This document shows positions 1 to 5,473 of a stretch of 5,550 nucleotides of DNA, one piece after another. The stretch's first letter is position 1; the number at the start of each line of letters is the position of its first letter. Location of the stretch: positions 1 to 5,550 of the forward strand of contig DASVES010000042.1 of the NCBI GenBank assembly GCA_036380435.1. Reading direction: 5' to 3'. The notes beneath the pieces were generated by a model. The model saw only the letters and a program-made list of their open reading frames with translations, was not told the DNA's origin and did not search any database. The translations under genes were made by a program, and so were the position numbers. This DNA is from DASQDT01 sp036380435 (GTDB lineage: Bacteria; Acidobacteriota; Blastocatellia; Pyrinomonadales; Pyrinomonadaceae).

Positions 1-224
1 ACGGCTGGAGGGTTCCGCCCTACAACGAGACGCAGAACTACGTCCGACGCATCTTCGCCCGCTACTCGCTCATCCGCGACCCGCAGTCGGCACGCCTCGC
101 GCCGCAGGTGACGGCGCAACAGGTCGCGACCATCAAGGAGATGGAGAAGCCGGGAGTGATCTACTCGAAGAGCGTCTTCGTCGTGCGCCTGCCCGACGGC
201 AAGCTGCGTCTGGTCAGTCAGTAG
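1..224 (+). CDS. Lytic transglycosylase (SLT domain), C-terminal end, 5' truncated by window edge
   Basis: The first full codon is at position 3 and the TAG stop is at 222-224, leaving 73 residues of a protein whose start lies off the left edge. The fragment opens with GWRVPPYNETQNYVRRI. This matches the end of the soluble lytic transglycosylase (Slt70/MltE-like) catalytic domain, where a V/I-PPY-x-ET-xx-YV-xx-V/I segment closes the lysozyme-like fold. Known members cleave the MurNAc-GlcNAc bond of peptidoglycan in the periplasm and leave a 1,6-anhydro end. The catalytic Glu and the signal peptide would lie upstream and cannot be seen. After the domain comes a tail of about 50 residues ending in a short charged strand (VVRLPDGKLRLVSQ). 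It converges on the kinase gene, so no operon link to the rest of the window is visible. The family call rests on one short motif, but that motif is characteristic. Confidence 0.8.
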   Translation, partial: GWRVPPYNETQNYVRRIFARYSLIRDPQSARLAPQVTAQQVATIKEMEKPGVIYSKSVFVVRLPDGKLRLVSQ

Positions 225-271
225 ATGCGGTCGGCAACGGCCCCGCCCGAAACGACGAAAGGGACGAGACC

Positions 272-396
272 CGAGTGGTCTTCGTGAGGGTGCGCGCCGC
301 GAGGCCGAAGAAATCGGCGCGCGCGCCGTCGTCACTTTGCCTTATAATTCCGAAGAGCTTTTGGAGTCGATCAAAGCGTCCGGGAGCGCCGAGTGA
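272..396 (+). pseudogene. Possible frameshifted remnant of a response-regulator receiver domain (C-terminal part)
   Basis: In the frame ending at TGA 394-396, codons from about 295 read as a segment including GARAVVTLPYNSEELLESI. This resembles the last third of CheY-like receiver domains (alpha4, then GA-D-x-Y-L-x-KPF, then an alpha5 of the EELL type). Just upstream, the neighbouring frame (codons from 272) reads RVVFVRVR, which would suit strand beta4, so a one-base shift near 293-298 would join the two. The usual Lys of the KPF motif is Leu here (TLPY) and the usual Thr/Ser after beta4 is Arg. The phosphoacceptor Asp half is absent, and no start codon or ribosome binding site precedes the open part. 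Seen: the two peptide stretches. Inferred: that they are relics of one gene. A chance match in GC-rich DNA is a real alternative. Confidence 0.3.
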
Positions 397-413
397 GGCG
401 GGGAAAGAGATGT

Positions 414-481
414 TTTACTCGCCGCACACCGCCGCAGTTGCCTGTTGGTTGCTCCGATTCAGACATGCCGCGGCGAGTTAA
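414..481. repeat. Inverted repeat with 9-bp perfect arms and 44-nt spacer
   Basis: ACTCGCCGC at 417-425 is perfectly complementary to GCGGCGAGT at 470-478. Outside these arms, after one mismatch (416/479), T414-T415 also pair with A480-A481, giving 11 matches in 12. It lies between the convergent 3' ends of the transglycosylase and kinase genes. It could be a large stem-loop that protects or ends transcripts from both sides, or the terminal repeats of a decayed small element. No T-run follows on either strand and I see no target-site duplication, so neither role is shown. Confidence 0.45.
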
Positions 482-562
482 GTTGACAATACCGTCGGAC
501 TTCATCTCGCTCGTTGCCATTGTAGTCCGCGCCGGAATGTGTTGACGTTGGCGTAGAGCCGC

Positions 563-3208
563 TCACCCGAATTCACGCCGGTAGCCCTCCCAACGGGCCT
601 CCATCTCGCTCATGAATTGAATGAAGGCCGAATCTTTTCTGATCGGATCGAGAAATGGGTCACGCGCAAAGAGCGTGTAGCATGGGAATCCCTCTTTCAC
701 CGTGATGCGCAGCCACTGCAAGGCTTCCTCGCTTTTACCATCCAGCGCGTAGATGCGGGCGTTATTATACGTGTAGTGATGATACCCCTTGTCCCTTGGA
801 GCTTTCTCCAATATTCGGGGAATTGCCGCCTGAGCTTCCCTGTGCTTACCCTGTAAAGCCAGCAACAAGGCTTTGTTACGGCGTGATTCCGGCGCGTCAG
901 GGTTCTTAACATATGTCTCCTCGACGAGCGGCGCGGCCTCCTTCAGCATCCTCTTTTCCAGATAGTAGCGAACGTCCGGCCCGCGATTGAACAACCTCTG
1001 ATTCAATGCCAGCCAGTCATCCGGTCTGGCTACGTGCAAATACAGGAAGCCATAAGAGTTTTTAATGGTGTCGCTCGTAGGGTCTCGTTCCAGCGCTAAC
1101 TCATACTCACTAACCGACTGCTCTTCAAGACCGATATGATAATAGAGCGCTGGCAGTACGTTATTGGAAGTGCTCGGATCAAGCTGCTTCGCCATGTTTA
1201 GCTCGCGCATCGCCGCTTCATTCTGCCAACCTTCGTAATGGCTCCAGAAGATAAAAGCACGCGCGACATGGACTTCGGCCAGTTGTGGGTCGAGCCGCTC
1301 CGCCACCCGAAGCGCTTCTTTGGCGCTCGCTATCAGGCCCATCCCCCCTTCCCTGAAGTCTGCTAGCCAGGCATAAGCGAATCCGAGCTGGGCATGAGCC
1401 AGAGCATAGTTCGGGTCAAGCTCAATCGCTTTCTTAAACAGATCAATCGCCGTATCTGTTTCTTCTTGTGGGTCGCCGGAAAAGCCGCGTTTGCTGAAGT
1501 GATACATCGCCTTCGTATAGTAACTATAGGCTTCAGGGCTTGTCGTGTGGCGCTTGGCCAGCCGCGCCTGTTCCGCCGCGCTCAGCCTGAGCTGCAACTG
1601 CGCCGCCACCTGCTTCGACACTTCGTCCTGAATCGCGAAGATGTCGGTGAAGCGCATGTCGAAACTCTCGGCCCAGAGCGATGCGCCGTCGCGCGCCCGC
1701 AGAAGGTTGACGCTCACCCGCAGCCGGTCGCCCGCGCGCAGGAATGTGCCGTCGAGCACCGCGTCGGCCTGTAACTGCCCGGCAGCTTCCAGCGAATCGA
1801 TCTCCTGATCGGCGTACTTGCGCACGGCGCTCGTCGGACGCACGGTCAGTCCGCCGAGTCGGCTGACCTTCGTGATGATCGTGTCGGCAATTCCTAACCC
1901 GAGGTAATCGTCGCCCGCCGCACGGTTAAGCGATTTCAGCGGCAACACGGCGAGCAACTTGATTTCGGTTTGCGGTGCTGGCGTCGAGCTTCGGCGAAAG
2001 AACAGGTAAGCAGGCCCGGCAACGATGGCGGCGATGACGAGCAGGAGCGCCGCCAGCGCAACCCCCCGGCGCTTGCGGGAGAAGAGTAGACGGCGCGCCG
2101 GCGCTGGTAAGGCGAAGCGGAAGTGAGGCTCGGCGCCGAGCCTCCCCCGAAGCTCGCGTAAATCCTTAGTCAGGTCGGCGGCCCCGGCGTAGCGTTCGTC
2201 CCGGTCTTTGGCCAGCGCGCGGCTAACGACCCGTTCCAGCTCGGCGGGGACGCCGCGCCGCGCACGGCCAAGCGGCTCCGGCTCGCGCTCCAGGATGGCG
2301 GCCACGCGATCCGAAGGCGTCTTGCCGGGGAACGGCAGGCGCCGGGCGACCATCTCATAGAGGATCACGCCCAGAGACCAGATGTCCGAGCGCACGTCCA
2401 CGGCCTGCCCGCGCGCCTGTTCGGGCGACATATAGGCTGTTGTCCCGACGACGACGCCCGTCGCCGTCTTGACCCACGACTCTTTCGCGTCGCGCCCGCG
2501 GGCCGGCCCGGCATACTTGGCGATGCCGAAGTCGAGGACTTTCACCAGCCCGTCCGGCCTGACCATGACGTTCTCCGGCTTGATGTCGCGATGCACGATT
2601 CCGGCGTGGTGCGCCGCCGCCAGTGCGCTCGCGATTTGCAGCGCGATGTCTACGGCGGCGGCGAGCGACATCCTCCTGCCCCTCATGCGCGTGCGTAGCG
2701 TCACCCCCCCGACGTGCTCCATCACAATACAGTGGCGGCCTTCCCCGGTCTCGACCACCTCATAGATCGTGCAGACGTTCGGGTGCGACAGGGCCGCGAC
2801 GGCGCGGGCCTCCTGCTCGAAACGGCGCAGGTGTTCCTTGTCTTGACTGAAATGCGCGGGCAGAAACTTGAGCGCGACTCTGCGCCCCAGACGGGTGTCG
2901 GAGGCCAGGTAGACTTCGCCCATCCCGCCCGCGCCGAGAGGGGAGATGACACGGTAGTGATTGATCGTCTGCCCCGCCAACACCGGCGCGCCCTGCCCCT
3001 CGGCCATCATCTTCGCCGCGACCTCCAGAGCCGGCGACTCGATGAAGTTTTCAGCCCGGTCTTCATACGCGAGCAGCGACTCCACTTCGCGGCGCAGCCC
3101 CTCGTCGCCCGCCGAGGCTTCGGCGAGGAAGGCGGCGCGCCCCTCCGCGCCGCGCTCCAGCGCCGCGTGGTAGAGTCGCTCGACCTCCTGCCAACGCTCA
3201 GCTTTCAC
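563..3208 (-). CDS. Membrane-anchored Hanks-type Ser/Thr protein kinase with extracytoplasmic FlgO/TolB-like and TPR regions
   Basis: I chose the GTG at 3208 (881 aa). It follows a G-rich Shine-Dalgarno-like stretch and gives the family-like start VKAERWQEVERLYHAALE; a TTG at 3232 would add 8 Gly/Arg-rich residues. Residues 1-78 are the N-terminal region usual in these sigma-linked kinases. The kinase domain (about 85-350) looks active: glycine loop GAGGMG 92-97, VALK Lys114, helix-C Glu133, HRD 206-208 with Asn213, DFG 226-228, and GTTAYMSPEQ 255-264 with likely phosphorylated Thr256/Thr257. The Arg of HRD points to activation-loop control. A basic stretch (372-382) precedes one membrane span (383-404), which puts the kinase inside and the rest outside. 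Residues 416-537 resemble the FlgO/TolB-N-like domain (LLAVLPL start, DGTFLRAGDRLRVSVNL). About 557-840 are TPR-like repeats (for example AIDLFKKAIELDPNYALAHA), and the C-terminus carries ARDPFLDPIRKD, familiar in this family. The TPR-coding part is much lower in GC than the kinase-coding part. Substrates are unknown; the co-encoded sigma factor is the obvious candidate. Confidence 0.9.
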   Translation of the reverse strand: MKAERWQEVERLYHAALERGAEGRAAFLAEASAGDEGLRREVESLLAYEDRAENFIESPALEVAAKMMAEGQGAPVLAGQTINHYRVISPLGAGGMGEVYLASDTRLGRRVALKFLPAHFSQDKEHLRRFEQEARAVAALSHPNVCTIYEVVETGEGRHCIVMEHVGGVTLRTRMRGRRMSLAAAVDIALQIASALAAAHHAGIVHRDIKPENVMVRPDGLVKVLDFGIAKYAGPARGRDAKESWVKTATGVVVGTTAYMSPEQARGQAVDVRSDIWSLGVILYEMVARRLPFPGKTPSDRVAAILEREPEPLGRARRGVPAELERVVSRALAKDRDERYAGAADLTKDLRELRGRLGAEPHFRFALPAPARRLLFSRKRRGVALAALLLVIAAIVAGPAYLFFRRSSTPAPQTEIKLLAVLPLKSLNRAAGDDYLGLGIADTIITKVSRLGGLTVRPTSAVRKYADQEIDSLEAAGQLQADAVLDGTFLRAGDRLRVSVNLLRARDGASLWAESFDMRFTDIFAIQDEVSKQVAAQLQLRLSAAEQARLAKRHTTSPEAYSYYTKAMYHFSKRGFSGDPQEETDTAIDLFKKAIELDPNYALAHAQLGFAYAWLADFREGGMGLIASAKEALRVAERLDPQLAEVHVARAFIFWSHYEGWQNEAAMRELNMAKQLDPSTSNNVLPALYYHIGLEEQSVSEYELALERDPTSDTIKNSYGFLYLHVARPDDWLALNQRLFNRGPDVRYYLEKRMLKEAAPLVEETYVKNPDAPESRRNKALLLALQGKHREAQAAIPRILEKAPRDKGYHHYTYNNARIYALDGKSEEALQWLRITVKEGFPCYTLFARDPFLDPIRKDSAFIQFMSEMEARWEGYRREFG

Positions 3209-3788
3209 CGCCCGCCGCCCCCTCCCGCCCAAGCTCCCTCAGGAGCCACACCTTCGCCAGCCGCCAGTCCCTCATCACGGTCTCCTCCGAGACATTCAGC
3301 ACCTCGGCCACTTCCCTGACCGACAGCCCCCCGAAGAAACGCATCTCCACCACCCGGGCCTTCCGCCGATCCATCTCGGCCAGCGCCGTGAGCGCCTCGT
3401 CGAGCGCGACCAAATCCTCGTCGCGCCCCACGCTGAATGATGCCGCCTCGGCGAGCGAGACCCGCAGCGCGCCGCCGCCGCGCTTGAGGTACTGCCTGTC
3501 GCGGGCGAAGTCCACCAGGATGCGGCGCATCATCTGCGCCGAGACGGCAAAGAAGTGCGCTCGGTTCTGCCAACGGACTTCTTGCCAGTTGACTAGCCGC
3601 AAATAAGCTTCATTGACGAGCGCCGTGGTTTGGAGCGTGTGGCCGGGGCGCTCATGGCTCATATAGCGGCGGGCCAGCCGGCGCAACTCATCGTAAACGA
3701 GGGGCATCAGCCGTTCGAGCGCCGACTCGTCACCGCCGCCCCACGCCACGAGCAGCCCGGTTATTTCGTTTGGTGTGGGTCGCGACAT
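3198..3788 (-). CDS. ECF-type RNA polymerase sigma factor of the Ser/Thr-kinase-associated group
   Basis: The product has 196 residues, normal for a two-domain ECF sigma factor. Region sigma-2 spans about residues 8-100: GDESALERLMPLVYDELRRL, then TLQTTALVNEAYLRL, then RAHFFAVSAQMMRRILVDFAR. This pattern matches the TIGR02999-type family common in Acidobacteriota and Planctomycetota. Region sigma-4 spans about 128-186, with a helix-turn-helix in FFGGLSVREVAEVLNVSEE followed by DWRLAKVWL for -35 recognition. The ATG at 3788 is preceded by GGAAGG (3804-3799 on the minus strand) with 10 nt spacing. It is the first gene of the operon and its stop overlaps the start of the kinase gene. No anti-sigma factor gene is adjacent. 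Kinase-linked ECF factors elsewhere (ECF43-type, such as EcfP with PknT in Vibrio) are activated by phosphorylation; the same mode here is inference, and this protein may belong to a different ECF group. The target promoters cannot be read from this window. Confidence 0.92.
   Translation of the reverse strand: MSRPTPNEITGLLVAWGGGDESALERLMPLVYDELRRLARRYMSHERPGHTLQTTALVNEAYLRLVNWQEVRWQNRAHFFAVSAQMMRRILVDFARDRQYLKRGGGALRVSLAEAASFSVGRDEDLVALDEALTALAEMDRRKARVVEMRFFGGLSVREVAEVLNVSEETVMRDWRLAKVWLLRELGREGAAGGES
3218..3226 (-). promoter_or_regulatory. Shine-Dalgarno-like site supporting the GTG start of the kinase
   Basis: On the minus strand this reads GGGAGGGGG and ends 9 nt before the GTG at 3208. 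It lies inside the last codons of the sigma factor gene, whose TGA is at 3200-3198. Translation of the kinase would therefore re-initiate or couple to the end of sigma translation. The surrounding sequence is very G-rich on this strand, so the match is suggestive only. Confidence 0.45.
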
Positions 3789-3909
3789 CCGAACCCTACC
3801 TTCCGGCGCGGAACTAAACCGCAGGCGCGGCTGACCGCGGCGCCCGGCCCTAGTCCTCCACAGGGAAAGAAGACCGAGTAAATTTTTTTAGAGGCTTTGC
3901 AGTTCTTCG

Positions 3910-3936
3910 CCTCATTTCCCGCCTTAGTAAATGAGG
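3910..3936. promoter_or_regulatory. Perfect 8-bp inverted repeat, possible operator
   Basis: CCTCATTT (3910-3917) and AAATGAGG (3929-3936) form a perfect inverted repeat with an 11-nt spacer, so the arm centres are 19 bp apart, near two helical turns. This spacing suits a dimeric DNA-binding protein. It lies 122 bp upstream of the sigma ATG. A rough estimate for a region this size gives about 0.1 such 8-bp pair by chance, so it is notable but not proof. It could also fold as an RNA hairpin in the sigma 5' leader. Confidence 0.4.
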
Positions 3937-3958
3937 GGGCAGGGTCGCCCAGTGCTCT

Positions 3959-3971
3959 TAAAGACTCTTTA
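3959..3971. promoter_or_regulatory. Short perfect dyad TAAAGA-C-TCTTTA
   Basis: A 13-bp perfect dyad with a one-base centre lies near the middle of the divergent region, between the 8-bp inverted repeat and the candidate rightward promoter. It has the size and symmetry of an operator half-turn site. A 6-bp-arm dyad is expected once or twice by chance here, so support is weak. Confidence 0.25.
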
Positions 3972-4104
3972 GTCGGGGGCCGGTGATTTTGTGCGTGTGG
4001 CCACGGCAACTCTGCGCTCCGGCCAATTGCACCTGAGGGACAAGACCATTTTAGGTGCGGCGCGCGGCAGGCGCAATCCGGTGAAGTTCATAGATGAATC
4101 GCCT

Positions 4105-4119
4105 TCGACACAATGTCGA
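4105..4119 (+). promoter_or_regulatory. Dyad TCGACA-CAA-TGTCGA in the 5' leader of the haloperoxidase-like gene
   Basis: Two perfect 6-bp arms with a 3-nt loop lie 33 nt before the ATG at 4153. In RNA this would be a compact stem with a triloop just upstream of the ribosome binding site; in DNA it could be a protein-binding dyad. Nothing in the window tells which, and the arms are short. Confidence 0.3.
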
Positions 4120-4140
4120 TAAACATCAATCCACTAACGA

Positions 4141-4146
4141 AAGGAA
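4141..4146 (+). promoter_or_regulatory. Ribosome binding site of the haloperoxidase-like gene
   Basis: AAGGAA lies 6 nt before the ATG at 4153. With the signal peptide that begins at this ATG, it fixes the start codon. An ATG at 4113 opens another frame and is not supported. Confidence 0.7.
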
Positions 4147-4152
4147 CATCTC

Positions 4153-5409
4153 ATGAAGCTGAAACTTCAAACCTTACGAAGCATCGCCATCATCGCCTTA
4201 TTGGTTGCGGCCCCTGCCAGCGTCAGCGCCGATGTCGTGACCGACTGGAACGCCATCGCGGTGCAGGCGACCATCACCGGAGGACGTCCGGGTCCGACCG
4301 GCGTCCTCGACATTGCCATGGTTCAGGCCGCCGTTTATGACGCCGTCCAAGCCATCGAGAGGCGGTACGAACCCTACTACGTGGAGATTCCCGGAGCCTC
4401 CGGCTCCTCGGTGGCGGCGGCCGCCAAGGCCGCGCACGACGTGCTGGTCCACCTCTTTCCCGCTCCCACGCAGGTCGCGCAGCTCGACACGGCCTACCAA
4501 CAGTATTTGTTGCTACACGGGCTGTCAGAGACCGATCCGGGTGTAGCGGTGGGCGCGACGGCCGCCGCCGGCATCATCGCCCTGCGGGCTGGTGACGGGA
4601 GCTTCCCGACCCCCGCGCCGACGCCCTTCACGGGGGGCGCCGAACCCGGCGTCTGGCGCCCTACTCCGCCGAACAACCTGCCGATGGCCGTGTCGTGGCT
4701 GGGCGCCGTCACCCCCTTCACATTGAAAGAGCCTTCACAGTTTCGTGCCGCGCCGCCGCCGCCTCTGAACAGCGGCCGGTACGCGAGAGACTATGACGAG
4801 GTTAAAGCCATAGGAGCACGTACCGGCAGCTCACGCACCCCCGAGCAGACCGACATCGCCCACTTCTGGGCCGGTAACACCCCCGTCATCTGGAACCGCG
4901 CCCTGAGGGACATCGCCGAGGCGCACGTTGACAACATCGCTGATAGTTCCCGGCTCTTCGCCCTGACTAGCATGGCGATTGCCGACGCGCTCATCACCGC
5001 GTGGAACGACAAGCTCCACTACGCCTTCTGGCGGCCGATTACCGCCATCCGCGAGGGGGACCACGACGGCAACGACCGGACGCACGGCGACCCTCTCTGG
5101 GAGTCTCTCATTACCACCCCGAACTATCCTGACTACACCTCGGGCGCAGTCAATTTCGCCACCGCCACGACCCACGTGCTGGCGTTCTTCTTCGGGACGG
5201 ACGACTTCACCTTTTCGGTGACGACCACCAACACAGTCCCGACCGTCGCGGACACACGCACGTATGAGCGCTTCTCGGATGTCGCCGAGGAGCTTGTCGA
5301 GGCCCGTATCTATTCGGGCATCCACTTCCGCTTCGCCGACGAAGCGGCCCACAAGCAGGGAAAACAAGTGGCCATGTGGGCCTTCAATCACTACATGCGG
5401 CCCCGCTAG
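4153..5409 (+). CDS. Secreted vanadium-dependent haloperoxidase / PAP2-superfamily protein lacking the usual active-site His
   Basis: The product is 418 aa. Residues 1-26 form a signal peptide (basic start, hydrophobic IAIIALLVAAPASV, likely cut after VSA-26), so it acts in the periplasm or outside. The N-terminal part (DWNAIAVQATI, then LDIAMVQAAVYDAVQAIERRYEPY) is typical of bacterial vanadium chloroperoxidase-like proteins, which bind vanadate and oxidise halides with H2O2, and which share a fold with acid phosphatases. Metal-pocket motifs are visible: Lys287-x6-Arg294-Pro295 (KLHYAFWRP), Ser330-Gly331 (PDYTSGA), and Arg385-x5-His391 (RIYSGIHFRF), where His391 would be the axial vanadate ligand. 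The residue after SG, normally the catalytic His (His404 in the Curvularia enzyme), is Ala332. The oxyanion pocket may therefore remain while normal acid-base catalysis is lost, so haloperoxidase activity should not be assumed. It is transcribed away from the sigma-kinase operon and seems to be a single gene. The family call is firm; the activity is not. Confidence 0.88.
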   Translation: MKLKLQTLRSIAIIALLVAAPASVSADVVTDWNAIAVQATITGGRPGPTGVLDIAMVQAAVYDAVQAIERRYEPYYVEIPGASGSSVAAAAKAAHDVLVHLFPAPTQVAQLDTAYQQYLLLHGLSETDPGVAVGATAAAGIIALRAGDGSFPTPAPTPFTGGAEPGVWRPTPPNNLPMAVSWLGAVTPFTLKEPSQFRAAPPPPLNSGRYARDYDEVKAIGARTGSSRTPEQTDIAHFWAGNTPVIWNRALRDIAEAHVDNIADSSRLFALTSMAIADALITAWNDKLHYAFWRPITAIREGDHDGNDRTHGDPLWESLITTPNYPDYTSGAVNFATATTHVLAFFFGTDDFTFSVTTTNTVPTVADTRTYERFSDVAEELVEARIYSGIHFRFADEAAHKQGKQVAMWAFNHYMRPR

Positions 5410-5459
5410 AACGAGGGCCCTGATTCGTGGTCATCGTCGATCCTCGGAGGCGCCCGCCG

Positions 5460-5473
5460 ATCCGGCGCCGGAT
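5460..5473. repeat. 14-bp perfect palindrome downstream of the haloperoxidase-like gene
   Basis: ATCCGGCGCCGGAT is a perfect palindrome beginning 51 nt after the TAG at 5407-5409. As RNA it could form a 5-bp stem with a GCGC loop. No T-run follows, so it does not look like an intrinsic terminator. GC-rich palindromes arise easily in this base composition. Confidence 0.3.

Larger units (their letters stand above)
225..562. other. Convergent intergenic region without an intact gene
   Basis: This 338-bp stretch separates the 3' ends of the transglycosylase gene and the kinase gene. No open frame in it has a convincing start, ribosome binding site and recognisable product together. It contains a short receiver-domain-like remnant (272-396) and an inverted repeat (arms 417-425 and 470-478), listed separately. 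I saw no GC stem followed by a T-run on either strand, so a classical intrinsic terminator for either flanking gene is not evident. A TTGACA hexamer at 483-488 has no matching -10 box. Confidence 0.6.
3789..4152. other. Divergent control region between the sigma-kinase operon and the haloperoxidase-like gene
   Basis: This 364-bp region holds no credible gene and must carry promoters for both flanking units. The first 70 bp next to the sigma gene are very GC-rich. An AT-rich patch (3877-3890, with seven T in a row on the plus strand) lies about 90-100 bp before the sigma start and could be part of its promoter or an UP element. For the rightward gene, TTGCAC at 4027-4032 with a 17-nt spacer and TTTAGG at 4050-4055 is the best sigma-70-like match, but the -10 part is poor. 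The inverted pair GCACCT (4029-4034) and AGGTGC (4053-4058) overlaps it. Further dyads are listed separately, plus TTCAT-AG-ATGAA at 4087-4098. I cannot assign a start of transcription. Confidence 0.55.

Noticed and set aside
290..328. GC-rich stem (290-299 with 315-324) and 14-bp palindrome 315-328 as a terminator for the transglycosylase gene
   Set aside because: No T-run follows, the two structures compete for the same bases, and alternating GC sequence gives such palindromes easily.
275..481. 68-aa plus-strand open frame starting with GTG
   Set aside because: It has no ribosome binding site and no recognisable product, and the receiver-like peptide lies in a different frame over most of it.
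483..511. TTGACA at 483-488 as a promoter -35 box
   Set aside because: There is no acceptable -10 box 16-18 nt downstream, and the strand would read into the antisense of the kinase gene.
2714..3319. 201-aa plus-strand open frame opposite the kinase and sigma genes
   Set aside because: It is antisense to strongly supported coding sequence. The peptide is Arg/Pro-rich, as expected of a GC-rich shadow frame, and resembles no known family.
3877..3932. AGTAAAT repeated at 3877-3883 and 3926-3932 as regulatory iterons
   Set aside because: There are only two 7-bp copies 49 bp apart, which is too little to separate from chance.
3761..4009. 82-aa minus-strand open frame upstream of and overlapping the sigma start
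   Set aside because: It has no family resemblance or good ribosome binding site, and it overlaps the well-supported sigma start in another frame.
4831..5391. 186-aa minus-strand open frame opposite the haloperoxidase-like gene
   Set aside because: It is a mirror frame of a gene with clear family motifs; the Val/Gly/Arg-rich peptide has no recognisable domain.
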